Positions 45,098 through 54,972 of a stretch of 64,000 nucleotides of DNA are shown piece after piece. The notes below the pieces were generated by a model that saw only the letters and a program-made list of their open reading frames with translations, made no database searches and was not told where the DNA came from. This stretch comes from Flammeovirgaceae bacterium SG7u.111 (GTDB taxonomy: Bacteria > Bacteroidota > Bacteroidia > Cytophagales > Flammeovirgaceae), in assembly GCA_034044135.1 (NCBI GenBank), contig CP139021.1:6796001-6860000 (forward strand). The letters are read 5' to 3'. The position numbers and the translations under genes are program-made. Each line of letters begins with the position of its first letter. The stretch's first letter is position 1.

Positions 45098-46315
45098 TTA
45101 TTGAAGTTTCTTGTAGTAGTACAATTCGTAATCGGGCAGTAATTCTGGGTGGAAAATCTTGATCATATCGCTGAGTACCAAGTGAGGGTTGAGCGTTCCA
45201 GACTCCCAATAATCATTGCCTTCATTGTAGGGACTGATGCGTTTACGGTTGTTATACAAATTACCGTTTTTTACAGGTTTGAACTCTGCAAACCTTGAAT
45301 CTACATCCATTGCTTCCTTCTTAGATCCCATATAGCCAATATTTATCCAGTAATCGGCCTCAAGACCGTGAGGATAAACCGCTTCTATATCGAGCCTTAA
45401 GCTCACACCCGAAGTATCGCTAGCCCAAGGCCAGTCCGCACCCGCATCTTTCAGCAACTTTCCTGCATAGGTATTGCCAGCACCAACATACCATACTCCT
45501 TTGAAAGGCAAACCTGAAATCACTTTAGGTCTATAATCTACGTCAGCAGCAAGTGCAACCAGGTCTTTATACTTCTTTTCGATCTTGTCAAACTTTTGAT
45601 TGGCCAGCTCTTCCTTATCGAATAAGGCTGCAACCATTTTCACCCATTCGGCACGGGCAAGCATACTGCTTTCCATCCAGCCCGATTGGTAAACCACGGG
45701 TGTTCCGTTTTGCATTATGTTTTCAAAGTGATCAAATTCTGATGATGAGGTACCAGAAGCCATGATAAAATCTGCTTCTAACGACAAGACTATTTCAGCA
45801 TTGAGCGAGCCAGAATTATTCACCTCAGCTATTTTCCCCTCAGCTATCATTTTTCTCACCTTCTCGTTCACTAAGTATTTGGCACTTGAAATACCTACCA
45901 ATGCAGAAGTTTCATTTACAAAATCTACTTGAGCTACATGGGGGCTATAAAGCGTAATGATTCGTTTGGCGGGAGTTTGAATACTTGGAACCCCTTCAAA
46001 ACCAACAGGTTTTTCTGTTCCTCGAGGGTATAGCAAATAAGTAACTGTATCGTTTTTGTGGCGATACGGGCGGAAAACATGCAAAAGCTTATAGCCCTCA
46101 AAATATTCTACACCAAAACCTGTAGCATACTTGACCTCCATTTTTGGAGTAACTTTTTTAGCTTCTAATTTTTCTTGAACAACAGTTTTGTCCTTTTGGC
46201 AAGAAAATGTGATGAGTGCTAAGAAAAGAATCAAAAACACAGCCTTGGCACACCCTGCACCAATCATCTGTTCGGACTTTTTTGTCCTGAGTTTTGTTGA
46301 ATGAATTAATTTCAT
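45098..46315 (-). CDS. Periplasmic-binding lipoprotein of a cobalamin-type ABC importer (BtuF-like)
   Basis: 405 residues from the Met at 46315. It has a lipoprotein signal (FLALITFSCQKD), then a class III periplasmic-binding fold (RIITLYSPHVAQVDFVNETSALVGI, AEIVLSLEADFIMASG, DYWINIGYMG). Open frame continues upstream for 31 codons, but those codons lie inside the B12 riboswitch, so the upstream start is rejected. It likely receives cobalamin from the adjacent TonB receptor and hands it to BtuCD, which is not in this window. Confidence 0.87.
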   Translation of the reverse strand: MKLIHSTKLRTKKSEQMIGAGCAKAVFLILFLALITFSCQKDKTVVQEKLEAKKVTPKMEVKYATGFGVEYFEGYKLLHVFRPYRHKNDTVTYLLYPRGTEKPVGFEGVPSIQTPAKRIITLYSPHVAQVDFVNETSALVGISSAKYLVNEKVRKMIAEGKIAEVNNSGSLNAEIVLSLEADFIMASGTSSSEFDHFENIMQNGTPVVYQSGWMESSMLARAEWVKMVAALFDKEELANQKFDKIEKKYKDLVALAADVDYRPKVISGLPFKGVWYVGAGNTYAGKLLKDAGADWPWASDTSGVSLRLDIEAVYPHGLEADYWINIGYMGSKKEAMDVDSRFAEFKPVKNGNLYNNRKRISPYNEGNDYWESGTLNPHLVLSDMIKIFHPELLPDYELYYYKKLQ

Positions 46316-46349
46316 AATTTCCCTGCCTTCCACCCCGAAAGCAATAAAC

Positions 46350-46545
46350 ATGAAGTGCTGGGTAGGTCTTCTGGCTTCTCCTAAAATTGGCAGGTCTTCC
46401 CATCCCATTGCTTAAAATTGGAACAGTGACTTGGGTCTTTGCCAACTCCTTTTGGTGGAGTTACAGCAGCGGGGGCTGCACCGGAATCTAACCGGTTTCC
46501 CTTTTTAAGCTTTCTCTTGTGTTTGAAGAGAAAGCCACCGCAACA
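46350..46545 (-). ncRNA. Cobalamin (B12) riboswitch
   Basis: On the minus strand, in order: the start near 46545, GGTGGC, GGGAAACCGGT and ATTCCGGTGCAG (about 46480-46503), then CCCCCGCTGCTGTAA, AAGACC..GTCACTG, and the B12 box AGCCAGAAGACCTACC (46361-46376). These are the conserved segments of the adenosylcobalamin class. High B12 should repress the binding protein and TonB receptor. The box ends 45 bases before the ATG, suggesting control of translation or early termination. Confidence 0.95.
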
Positions 46546-46551
46546 CAGGGG

Positions 46552-46581
46552 CAAATGTAGATATCCTTTTGGATTATTCAA
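46552..46581 (-). promoter_or_regulatory. Promoter of the riboswitch-controlled B12 operon
   Basis: On the minus strand TTG (46579-46581) and TACATTTG (46552-46559) are separated by exactly 19 bases. This is an excellent Bacteroidota promoter, just before the riboswitch. Confidence 0.75.
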
Positions 46582-46710
46582 CTCTACCTCGCTCAAAAAA
46601 TAAGATGATTGTTGTCATTTTTTATAAAAACAAGAAGCAAATCAATCCTCAATATACTGAAAAACAATCAATTACATTTCAATAAAAAATATACCAAAAT
46701 AGCAGATATT

Positions 46711-47193
46711 TTATATTCTTGACCAAATTTCAAAAGTAAAAGGATAAGGGTTCAGCTCATCTGGCTCGCAGTGCTTCGCTGAAGTGAGTGTCCATTCGGC
46801 TTCGTCAAACTTGGGGAAAAAGGAATCTCCCTCAAAGCTATGATGGATGCGGGTGAGGTACAGCCTATCTGCCAAAGGGAGTGCTAAGCGGTAAATTTGT
46901 TCACCTCCAGTGATGAACACTTCTTCCTCCTTACAACTATCAACGGCTTCTTTCAGGTCGCCAAAAGTCTCAAAACCTTCCTTTTCATAGTTTACATCAC
47001 GAGTAATAAGGATATTTCTCACACTTGAAAAAAACATATCTGACGATTCGGCAGTTTTCCTACCCATGATTATGGTATGGTTTTCGACAGTTTTCTTATA
47101 ATACTCTTGGTCGGTCGGCATAGACCAAACCAATTTGTTGTCTTTACCCAAAACATAATTTTCCGAAATAGCTGCTATAAGTGAAATAATCAT
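46711..47193 (-). CDS. folA: Dihydrofolate reductase
   Basis: 160 residues from the Met at 47193 (MIISLIAAISENYVLGKDNKLVWSMPTD). Active-site features include the W-x-M/L-P segment and the later VFITGGEQIYRLALP. It reduces dihydrofolate with NADPH. Upstream in-frame codons (to 47337) are AT-rich and unlike the family. No thyA is adjacent here, though the two genes are often paired. Confidence 0.95.
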   Translation of the reverse strand: MIISLIAAISENYVLGKDNKLVWSMPTDQEYYKKTVENHTIIMGRKTAESSDMFFSSVRNILITRDVNYEKEGFETFGDLKEAVDSCKEEEVFITGGEQIYRLALPLADRLYLTRIHHSFEGDSFFPKFDEAEWTLTSAKHCEPDELNPYPFTFEIWSRI

Positions 47194-47707
47194 TTGCTTA
47201 CCAATTAAGATTTTTTGTAGTGGTGAATAAATTAAAAAATTGAAACTGACCTCCAAATCTTTTTTATCATACAAAAAAAGATTTTTCACTACCAAAAAAA
47301 CACCTTTCTTTAACATTAAAAACCTCATATTTTGCACAAGGTTTTAGGAAGAAGAATAGTATTTGATTGATTCAACTTATTCTTTGAATAATACCACATT
47401 TTTGAGCTTACTCAGCCATATATCAGGGTGATTTACTAAAAGATTAATAGTTGGCAAATTACCAAGTAACTGGTTTAAAATTTGGCAAAGTAGCTAAGTT
47501 CAATAATTAACAATTGAAAGAAAACAAAAAATAAATTTATAATGTTAAATCAATATTGCAAAAGATGTAAATTATATGAATAGTTAAAAAAAGCGGTTTT
47601 CATAACGATATTTTTCGTTTAAAAACTTGCTTTATAGAATATAATTTCATTATCTTGCAAAGAGGCAAATAAAAATTAGTTGCACTTTAATCAAAAATGA
47701 AGCTAAG
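47194..47707. other. Divergent intergenic space between folA and lrp-like gene
   Basis: The region is very AT-rich, with no coding frame supported beyond the discarded folA extension. TATCTTG near 47652 is a weak match to a -7 element for the lrp-like gene. Lrp-type regulators commonly bind their own promoters, so sites may be here, but I cannot point to one. Confidence 0.4.
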
Positions 47708-48178
47708 ATGAGTTCACCTATTAAGCTAGATCAAACTGACAGAAAAATACTCACAATTCTGCAGAAACATGCCAAGATAACGAATGCCCAGTTATCGAAA
47801 GATATTGATCTTTCTCCAGCCCCAACTCTTGAGCGCGTCAAGAAACTGGAGAACTCTGGGATCATCGAAAGCTATCATGCAAAATTGAATTCCCACTTAC
47901 TTGGCCTTGGGATTTCTGCTTTTGTAAAAGTTAGTTTGAAAAACTACAACAAGCAGAACAATGATTCTTTTTTAAAAAGAATTGACTTGGTTGATGAAGT
48001 AGTAGAATGCCATAGCATTACTGGAGAAGCCAACTTCCTTATAAAGGTAGTAGCTCGGGACATTACTTCTTATGAAGCAATTTTGAGAGACAAAGTAAGC
48101 TCTATTGAGGAAATTGGAAAACTGGACTCAATGGTGATCATGTCTACGGTAAAAGACAGCAAAGTAGTTCCTGTTTAA
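47708..48178 (+). CDS. Lrp/AsnC-family transcriptional regulator
   Basis: 156 residues. The N-terminal HTH is about 1-60 (LDQTDRKILTILQKHAKITNAQLSKDIDLSPAPTLERVKKLE) and the C-terminal RAM ligand domain about 68-150 (FVKVSLK, VVECHSITGEANFLIKVV). It forms octamers, wraps DNA, and usually senses an amino acid. It stands alone, followed by a good terminator. The ligand is not determinable. Full length, no defects. Confidence 0.93.
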   Translation: MSSPIKLDQTDRKILTILQKHAKITNAQLSKDIDLSPAPTLERVKKLENSGIIESYHAKLNSHLLGLGISAFVKVSLKNYNKQNNDSFLKRIDLVDEVVECHSITGEANFLIKVVARDITSYEAILRDKVSSIEEIGKLDSMVIMSTVKDSKVVPV

Positions 48179-48213
48179 GGTATCAACATACTTAATACAT
48201 ACAAAATATCTCC

Positions 48214-48243
48214 AGCTTGTTATCATTGGTAACAAGCTTTTTT
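48214..48243 (+). terminator. Intrinsic terminator of the lrp-like gene
   Basis: A 9-bp perfect stem (48214-48222 with 48230-48238) with a 7-base loop, then six T's (48238-48243). Confidence 0.9.
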
Positions 48244-48805
48244 ATTTTCACCCTTGCACTGTATTATATTTTTCGTTACCTTGTTACTACAAACATAACG
48301 CTACTATTTTCTAGTAAACTTTCACTTGCCCCTCCAAACTACCATTTGGATGAAAATGAAAACCCCAACCACCTTCAATTGTTTTTACTAGCACTCTCGC
48401 TTAACTACTGCAAATTTGCCTTAGTTATTCTTGCCAGTATTGACCCACATCAGGATAAATTAACACCTTTACAACTACCCTAACTAATGAAGAACCTATA
48501 ATTGACAATAAACTACTCTTCTACAGCTTAAAAAAATTGGTTCTCCAGCGAAAGAATCACACCTCAGTATTACTACCAGTAACACTTATTAGGTTATCAA
48601 TACTGCTTTATAAACTACACCAGTTTAGGCATGCCGGTATAAAGATTATCATTAGCGCAGCAGAGCCTTTTTAACCAAGATGCAACCATAGAACTGTGAT
48701 CAAAACGGTGTTTGCTCTTTTAGGAGCTGAACAGATGAAATCAGGCTATTAAACAAACCAAGTGGCGTAAATCATGTAAGACATTCTCAATCAAAAACTT
48801 ATGAC
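48244..48805. other. Intergenic space before the HNH-AP2 gene
   Basis: An 88-codon open frame starts inside the terminator hairpin, with no ribosome site or family, and is probably not a gene. I see no tRNA, repeat or promoter of note in the rest. Confidence 0.5.
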
Positions 48806-49312
48806 ATGCATATTTCTCTCATCAACTCGAAGAAGAAAGTAAAACTCTGTCGCAGTGGGTTTAGCCATCTGAAAAGAAATGGATTGGCTAATGGATGGAG
48901 GTTGCACTCGGCTGGTTATGCCGTTTATCAATTCACCCAATTTGGACGTGTACACACACTTTATATGCACAAGCTTTTTGCAGACTTGTTTTTGGAAAAA
49001 CCTGCTACGGAAAAGAAACTATTTGTAAGAGTATTGAACGGTAACAAACTTGACTGTCGTGTGGAAAACCTCGAGTGGACAACTATGTCTGAACTTAGGA
49101 GGCAACAAGACAGCTCAGTAAGTTATCGAGGGGTATCGAAGGATGGGCGGAAATTCCGTGCTGTTCTTTACGATGGAGGAGAGCGAATCTACTTAGGAGT
49201 ATTTGAAACAGCCGAAGCTGCAGCCAAAGCTTATGACGAAGAGTCTTTTGCTAGGTTTGGCCTTACCAATAGTCTTAATTTCTTGGAAGAATATGCTCAA
49301 GGACATGTTTGA
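48806..49312 (+). CDS. HNH-AP2 protein with degraded nuclease motif
   Basis: 168 residues. The first half resembles an HNH_3-type homing nuclease: LYMHKLFADLFLEKP, then VRVLNGNKLDCRVENLEWTT. In active relatives the second block usually reads V-N-H-x-D/N-G-N-K-x-D-N-R-x-x-N-L-E-W. Here the catalytic His is Val and a later Asn is Cys. The second half is an AP2-type DNA-binding domain (about 112-160, SYRGVSKDGRKFRAVLYDGGERIYLGVFETAEAAAKAYDE). Together these suggest a former mobile endonuclease turned into a DNA-binding protein. Confidence 0.8.
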   Translation: MHISLINSKKKVKLCRSGFSHLKRNGLANGWRLHSAGYAVYQFTQFGRVHTLYMHKLFADLFLEKPATEKKLFVRVLNGNKLDCRVENLEWTTMSELRRQQDSSVSYRGVSKDGRKFRAVLYDGGERIYLGVFETAEAAAKAYDEESFARFGLTNSLNFLEEYAQGHV

Positions 49313-49331
49313 CCCCACTCTTTGTTGAAAA

Positions 49332-49360
49332 TAAAAAGGGCAACGGAAACCCGCTGCCCT
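49332..49360 (-). terminator. Intrinsic terminator of trpB
   Basis: On the minus strand AGGGCA (49355-49360 complement) and its complement (49337-49342), with additional CGG/CCG pairs and one mismatch, are followed by TTTTTATTTT. Confidence 0.8.
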
Positions 49361-49385
49361 CTAACTTATTTGTAATAAAATGTGC

Positions 49386-50570
49386 TTATTTTTCTTTTGA
49401 AAGCCATTCAATATAGGTTTTCATGTCTTTATCTCCCCTACCCGAAAGGTTGACTACAACTACATCATCCTTTTTGGCTTGGAGCTTGGCAAGGTATGCC
49501 AAAGCGTGGCTTGTCTCTACTGCCGGAATGATACCCTCCATTCGGGTACATAAAAACCCAGCTTCCATTGCTTCTTTATCGGTAATGGGGAAATACTTCG
49601 CCATGCCCGATGCATAAAGATAAGCATGTACAGGACCGATACCCGGATAATCGAGCCCTGCGGAAATAGAATATGGCTCAATTACTTGCCCATCATCATC
49701 TTGCATCACTAACGAACGACTTCCATGCAATACTCCTTCTTTGCCCAGCATAGTCGTAGCTGCTGACTCCCCACTATCCACGCCAAGTCCTGCAGCTTCC
49801 AGCCCTATGAGCTGAACTCTTTCATCTTCCGTAAAATGATAAAATGCACCTGCTGCGTTACTTCCACCTCCTACACAAGCCAATACATAGTCAGGATAAT
49901 CCCTGCCTGTTTTCTCTAATAGCTGGCTTTTCATTTCTTCACTGATAACAGAATGAAAACGAGCTACCATGTCGGGAAATGGATGAGGACCTACTACTGA
50001 GCCAATGATGTAGTGTGTATCTACAGGGTTACTTATCCAGTCACGAAGGGCATCGTTAGTAGCATCTTTCAATGTCATGCTCCCACTTACCGACTCTATC
50101 ACTTCTGCACCTAGCATCTTCATTCTCTCCACATTAGGCTTTTGCCTTTCCACGTCAATTTTGCCCATGTACACCGCACATTTGATCCCCATAAGGGCAC
50201 AAACTGTAGCAGTGGCAACTCCATGCTGACCAGCACCTGTTTCAGCTATTATACGCGTCTTACCCAACTTTTTGGCAAGTAAAATTTGCCCAACGGTGTT
50301 ATTTATTTTGTGTGCACCTGTATGGCAGAGGTCTTCTCTTTTGAAGTAAATATTATATCCAAAGTGCTCGGAAAGCCTTTTGGCAAAATAAAGAGGTGTA
50401 GGCCTGCCAACATAATCCTTTAGCAAACTTTCAAACTCTTCTTTAAACTCAGGAGCATTGATGATTTCGAGATATTTTGCTTGAAGCTCTTCGATGTTCG
50501 GATGAAGCATCTCAGGAATATAAGCCCCTCCAAAATCCCCATAAAACCCTCTTTCTGAAACCTCTATCAT
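49386..50570 (-). CDS. trpB: Tryptophan synthase beta chain
   Basis: 394 residues, full TrpB. PLP-lysine Lys88 in [20 protein letters not shown], and the PLP phosphate loop GGGSNAAG. It joins indole and serine to give tryptophan, normally with TrpA. trpF lies 19 bases upstream, so the two are co-transcribed, but trpA, which usually follows trpB, is missing. The next gene downstream is unrelated and on the other strand. Confidence 0.97.
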   Translation of the reverse strand: MIEVSERGFYGDFGGAYIPEMLHPNIEELQAKYLEIINAPEFKEEFESLLKDYVGRPTPLYFAKRLSEHFGYNIYFKREDLCHTGAHKINNTVGQILLAKKLGKTRIIAETGAGQHGVATATVCALMGIKCAVYMGKIDVERQKPNVERMKMLGAEVIESVSGSMTLKDATNDALRDWISNPVDTHYIIGSVVGPHPFPDMVARFHSVISEEMKSQLLEKTGRDYPDYVLACVGGGSNAAGAFYHFTEDERVQLIGLEAAGLGVDSGESAATTMLGKEGVLHGSRSLVMQDDDGQVIEPYSISAGLDYPGIGPVHAYLYASGMAKYFPITDKEAMEAGFLCTRMEGIIPAVETSHALAYLAKLQAKKDDVVVVNLSGRGDKDMKTYIEWLSKEK

Positions 50571-50589
50571 ATTTTCTATTCTTTAATAA

Positions 50590-51228
50590 TCAATACAAAA
50601 CCTTATCAAATTGGGCTAAATCCTCTATATTTTTAAGCCCAGGAGCAATTTCAAATTTACTATTTATATCTACAGCATGTATCTGTGGTAAGGATATTTC
50701 CTTGATCGAACCTGCATGCTCTAGACCTATTCCCCCGCTTAAGAAAAATGGCTTATCGTATGGATACTCTTTTAGCAAACTCCAATCGAATATCACCCCG
50801 TTACCACCAGGGTGCTTTCCTTTGGTATCAAACAAAAAGAAATCGCAACATGGCAAATAGGGTGACAGCGATGAAAAGTCAAAGGTATCGCCCATGCTGA
50901 AAGCTTTAATTAATTCGGTTTGTGGAGGGAGAATGTTTTTTAATTCTTCGCAAAAAGATGGAGTTTCTGTTCCATGAAGCTGGATAGCTTTTAGACCATA
51001 CCCAATTGTTTTAGTCTTAATAAAATCTGATGAAGCATTTACAAAAACACCTGTTCTCTTGATTGAAGCAGGTAATGAGCGTGCAAACTCGGGGGAAAGG
51101 TTTCCTACAAAACGTGACGATTTCTCGTAAAATATAAAGCCAATATAATCAGGAGCCAATGCTACTACTTTTGAGAGGTTTTCCTCGATTTTTAGCCCAC
51201 AAACTTTAAGTTTAATTCTTCTTTCCAC
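50590..51228 (-). CDS. trpF: Phosphoribosylanthranilate isomerase
   Basis: 212 residues, TIM barrel. IKLKVCGLK near the N-terminus places the catalytic Cys, and YIGFIFYEKSSRFV and IQLHGTE follow the normal pattern. FDTKGKHPGGNGVIFDWSLL contains the catalytic Asp and FLSGGIGLEHA the phosphate-binding segment. It isomerises PRA to CdRP in tryptophan synthesis. It is the first gene before trpB, with no trpC/trpD before it. Confidence 0.95.
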   Translation of the reverse strand: MERRIKLKVCGLKIEENLSKVVALAPDYIGFIFYEKSSRFVGNLSPEFARSLPASIKRTGVFVNASSDFIKTKTIGYGLKAIQLHGTETPSFCEELKNILPPQTELIKAFSMGDTFDFSSLSPYLPCCDFFLFDTKGKHPGGNGVIFDWSLLKEYPYDKPFFLSGGIGLEHAGSIKEISLPQIHAVDINSKFEIAPGLKNIEDLAQFDKVLY

Positions 51229-51409
51229 AATGTATCCTTTCTAAAAACTACCATTAAGGTTTCCGTTTCCAAATTTAGAAAACCTTTTGTAGGAAAATGA
51301 AAGTTGTGGCTAAAAGAAAAGTAGTTGCTAAGCAGAAGTGGGGGATTAGCAAAAAAAATGACCAGACGTTGATCTAGAAAAACAGCAATATCATAAACAC
51401 GTAACTTAG

Positions 51410-53914
51410 TTAGGCATTCTCAGAAATAGCGAGCGGAAGGTGAATGATAAACTCACTCCCCTTTCCTTCTTGGCTATTTACGACTATTTTCCCTTTGTGT
51501 TTTTGGATGATTCCATAAGAAATAGACATGCCTAAGCCTGTACCTTCCCCTACATCTTTTGTAGTAAAAAATGGTTCAAAAATCTTTTCTACCACCTCTT
51601 TTGACATCCCTTCGCCATCGTCTTTTATCGAAATCAGTGTCTCTTGATCTTGCTCATAGGTAGAAATCCAAATATTACCTTCGGTCTCTACAGCCTGAAT
51701 GGCATTCGTAAGAATGTTCATAAAGACCTGGTTCAGCTGACCAGGATAACAATTTAACTCATGTATATTTCCATATTTTTTATGTACCTGAACTTTGTTT
51801 TTAATTTGATTTTTAAGCAAAATCAATGTAGAATCTAGTCCTTCATGAATATTGGCAAGTTTCATATTGTGCTCGTCCAGCCTTGAAAAGTTTCTTAAGC
51901 CTTTTACTATTTCCGAAGTTCGTACCGCACCAATCATAATATCTTCGATCAGCCCAAAAATATCTTCCTTAAGCTCTCCAAACTCAAACTCTTCCTTAAG
52001 CTCTTTAATTTCTTGAAGTACCGCTTCAGTATTTTCTGTCTTATCTAGCTCACAGTATTTATCCATGATTTGCATGAAATCTTCCATGCTAAACTTCAGT
52101 GTTTCCGTCCCTGCAAAAACAAAATTGATCGGGTTGTTTATTTCGTGGGCTATACCCGCAGAAAGCTGACCTAACGAAGCCATTTTCTCTGACTGAACCA
52201 ATTGGCTTTGTGCCGATTGCAAGTCACTCAAAGTTGATTTCAGTTTTTGCTCAGTTTCTTTTCTGTGAGTGATATCGGACTCTAGCGCAATGTATTTTTC
52301 AATTTGCCCATATTCATTCAAAATAGGTGTCACGCTGATTTCTGCCCAATATGTCTCCCCGCTTTTACGGTAGTTCAGCATCTCTGTAGTGAATCCATCT
52401 TTCGACTTCAACTTTCTCAGCAGACCCCAAGAATCTTTCCTTACTTTTTCAGATGCATTTAAAAACTCAAAAGGCTTCTTGCCCATCACTTCTTCTAATG
52501 AGTAGCCTGTTATTTTGGTAAAAGAGTTATTCACCCACTGGATCTTACCCTTACAGTTGGTAATCATTACCGAATTGTTCGTCTTACTGGCAACTAAAGA
52601 AAGAAGGCTGATCCTTTCTGCCACCCTTTTCTTTTCAGTAATATCACGCTGTACAGTTGCATAACAAATAGGCTCATAGGTGTGCCTGTCGTACACTGTA
52701 AATACGGCTGCATCCATAGTAAGCTCCGAACCATCTTTCTGGTTAACAAGCACTAATTCACCTGACCATCTTCCATTTTTCTCCAACTCAAATGGAATTT
52801 CATCTTTCAGAATACTACTTTGTTTTTTAGTAATAAAATTTGATATACGCTGGCTAGTACAACTAATATCTGGAGCCACACCTAGCAACTTCCTACCGTT
52901 GACATTTACATATAAGAAATCTCCTTCAAAATCGAATAGGGCAATAAGATCCGAGCTGTTTTCCACCATAGCAGAAAACTTATGGTGCTCATTTATTGCT
53001 TCTTTTACTTGTTCGTTGGTATGTTTCTGAATGTCAATATTCGCCTTTATAACATCTTCTTGCGCTTGGAAAATCTCATTGTTCAAATGCGCCTCTTCCA
53101 TCAATAGCCCAACTTGTTCGTGTATTTGCTCCGACTCAAGCATTGCTTTTTTCAGCGCCTCTTTTGTCCTTTCCAGTTCATCCATCGTCTTCCTGAGCTC
53201 AATTTCCTTTTGCACAAGCAAGTCGTTCTGCTCGTTATTCTCTTCCATTAACATATACTTTTCTGCTTCCACTCTTTGCAAAGCACCTCTTTCAGCAGGA
53301 GGATTGCCATGTTTAAATTGTGGCTTAGCAAACTTTTGTAGCCATATGTTTTTTTCAGCTTTCTGTTGTTTGAACAAGATAAACAGCGTACCTACATTAG
53401 ATATCATCAGGATAATATAGCTGATATTTAGGTCGCCCATTTGAGGAAAAACAGAGGCATTAGCCATAGAAGAGGAAGAGCTCCCATCGCCATAAAGGAA
53501 AAAGAAGGCAAAGATAAAAGGGAAGGCAATCGTCGCCTTCCAGCTCGGATTCAAGTTTTTCACCAACAAATATTGAAGAACGGCTAAGTTGAAAACTATG
53601 GAAAGCGTAACAGCAGGGTCATCACAAATCATGGCTATACCTATACCTAGAATTTGGTAGAGAATAATGAGAAGTAAAGTGCTTAACTTCTCCAGAAGTG
53701 TATTCACCTGAAAGATAAGGACAGCAACCGATCCTGATAAAACGGCAAGGAAGAGTAGGCTCAATGATGAATTTACCATTAGCGTAAGCACAAAAAGCAA
53801 GGAGGATAATATAATGCCAACAAAAGCCATAAGCTTACCCATGTGACACTCTTCCTCACCACTTATAAACCCACAACCTACCCACATCTTAAAAGAGTGG
53901 TAGAAGTTTTTCAT
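51410..53914 (-). CDS. Membrane PAS-sensor histidine kinase
   Basis: 834 residues. Five to six N-terminal membrane helices (about 25-205), a coiled coil (about 215-315), two PAS domains (about 318-430 and 440-560; the second with [27 protein letters not shown]), HisKA with His590 ([11 protein letters not shown]), and HATPase with [22 protein letters not shown] and [12 protein letters not shown]. The His environment HEINNPINF marks the group close to PAS kinases with broad sensing. It lies 197 bases downstream of the response regulator and probably shares its transcript. The signal is unknown. Confidence 0.92.
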   Translation of the reverse strand: MKNFYHSFKMWVGCGFISGEEECHMGKLMAFVGIILSSLLFVLTLMVNSSLSLLFLAVLSGSVAVLIFQVNTLLEKLSTLLLIILYQILGIGIAMICDDPAVTLSIVFNLAVLQYLLVKNLNPSWKATIAFPFIFAFFFLYGDGSSSSSMANASVFPQMGDLNISYIILMISNVGTLFILFKQQKAEKNIWLQKFAKPQFKHGNPPAERGALQRVEAEKYMLMEENNEQNDLLVQKEIELRKTMDELERTKEALKKAMLESEQIHEQVGLLMEEAHLNNEIFQAQEDVIKANIDIQKHTNEQVKEAINEHHKFSAMVENSSDLIALFDFEGDFLYVNVNGRKLLGVAPDISCTSQRISNFITKKQSSILKDEIPFELEKNGRWSGELVLVNQKDGSELTMDAAVFTVYDRHTYEPICYATVQRDITEKKRVAERISLLSLVASKTNNSVMITNCKGKIQWVNNSFTKITGYSLEEVMGKKPFEFLNASEKVRKDSWGLLRKLKSKDGFTTEMLNYRKSGETYWAEISVTPILNEYGQIEKYIALESDITHRKETEQKLKSTLSDLQSAQSQLVQSEKMASLGQLSAGIAHEINNPINFVFAGTETLKFSMEDFMQIMDKYCELDKTENTEAVLQEIKELKEEFEFGELKEDIFGLIEDIMIGAVRTSEIVKGLRNFSRLDEHNMKLANIHEGLDSTLILLKNQIKNKVQVHKKYGNIHELNCYPGQLNQVFMNILTNAIQAVETEGNIWISTYEQDQETLISIKDDGEGMSKEVVEKIFEPFFTTKDVGEGTGLGMSISYGIIQKHKGKIVVNSQEGKGSEFIIHLPLAISENA

Positions 53915-54111
53915 GTGTTTGTTAGTATTGTTAGTTTATCAAAATTCGGCGACGTAGTTTCATTCTTTACCCTATTAAATTTCCCTACATCCCGAAAACG
54001 ATCACCGTAATTAGTATTTACGTAATCTCAAACAGTTTATTTATTAGTATTGAAAAAAGGTGGTTCAAACTTACCACCTATTCTTTGTGTTAGTTTTAGT
54101 TGTTTATTTGA

Positions 54112-54612
54112 TTACGATACTCCATGATATTTCGAAGTATCTTTATTTGAAAGCTTATCTTGTAATGATTTAACTTGGGCTAGAAGCTTCTCATTATCCG
54201 TTTGCAAACTTCTCACAAAGTCTTTCTTACTTTCTTGCATCTGATATTGTTCACAAGCTTCGTCCAATATTTCTTTTAAAGTACCTATTTCCCAAGGTTT
54301 TGTAATATACCTATGTACCCCACCATCATTGATCGCATCTATAATGGCTTTTACATCACTAAAACCTGTTAATATCATCCTTCCCACATCAGGGTACTTT
54401 ACCCTAGTTTTAGTAAGAAACTCAACCCCAGTCATTTGAGGCATACGCTGATCCGAAATGATAAGATGAATATCATTTGACTCTAAAATCTCGAAAGCTT
54501 TATCAACCAATGAGGCAGTATAAACCTTATAATAGCGCTTAAAGGCCGTCCGGAAAATCCGAAGGTTGCTTTCTTCATCATCGAGGTATAATATGTTGAA
54601 CTTAATTGACAT
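54112..54612 (-). CDS. Response regulator, REC domain plus coiled-coil tail
   Basis: 166 residues. REC is about 4-125 with the acid pair Asp11 and Asp12, phosphoacceptor Asp54 (LIISDQRMP), Thr82 and Lys105 (YITKPWEI). A C-terminal helix follows (about 128-155, QESKKDFVRSLQTDNEKLLAQVKSLQDKLS), with no DNA-binding or enzymatic output domain. It may act by protein contacts, possibly with the downstream kinase's coiled coil or another output partner. It comes before the histidine kinase gene in the same direction. Confidence 0.92.
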   Translation of the reverse strand: MSIKFNILYLDDEESNLRIFRTAFKRYYKVYTASLVDKAFEILESNDIHLIISDQRMPQMTGVEFLTKTRVKYPDVGRMILTGFSDVKAIIDAINDGGVHRYITKPWEIGTLKEILDEACEQYQMQESKKDFVRSLQTDNEKLLAQVKSLQDKLSNKDTSKYHGVS

Positions 54613-54972
54613 ATATTCAATTTCTACTGGATATAATACACCTACATAGATAACTTAATATCTGTTAATAAATTGGATCGGACGGAAATTTTAAACGCAT
54701 TTTCTACTGAATCCAAATAAGATTTTAGCGTAGCATGCGCATCTAACCCGTTATTCACAGATACTCTACTCCATTCTTGTAGCTTACATCTAATTGAGAA
54801 ATCACTATCCTTACTTTTCTTTTCAAAGAAAAGATACTAATACACTAAGTATAAATTTTCCTTATATAGATATAAGTTTTTTCAAATCTAACTAGACTTA
54901 CTTGTACATAATATTAAGTAGTTTTGCCGCTTCTAAAGAAATTTTTTTATTCAATAAGAAACAAAAAACTTT
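54613..54972. other. Divergent control region between response regulator and peroxiredoxin
   Basis: At 54919-54926 TAGTTTTG matches the -7 element. TTG at 54902-54904 lies 14 bases upstream, shorter than ideal. No coding frame. Both the two-component pair and the peroxiredoxin gene should be expressed from here. Confidence 0.45.

Noticed and set aside
46316-46596. Upstream extension of the binding protein and a 71-codon frame across the same region
   Set aside because: Both fall in the B12 riboswitch, whose conserved boxes explain the sequence.
47194-47337. N-terminal extension of dihydrofolate reductase
   Set aside because: The conserved family start MIISLIAAISENY is at 47193 and gives the usual length.
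48217-48483. 88-codon plus-strand frame after the lrp-like gene
   Set aside because: It starts inside a strong terminator hairpin and has no family or ribosome site.
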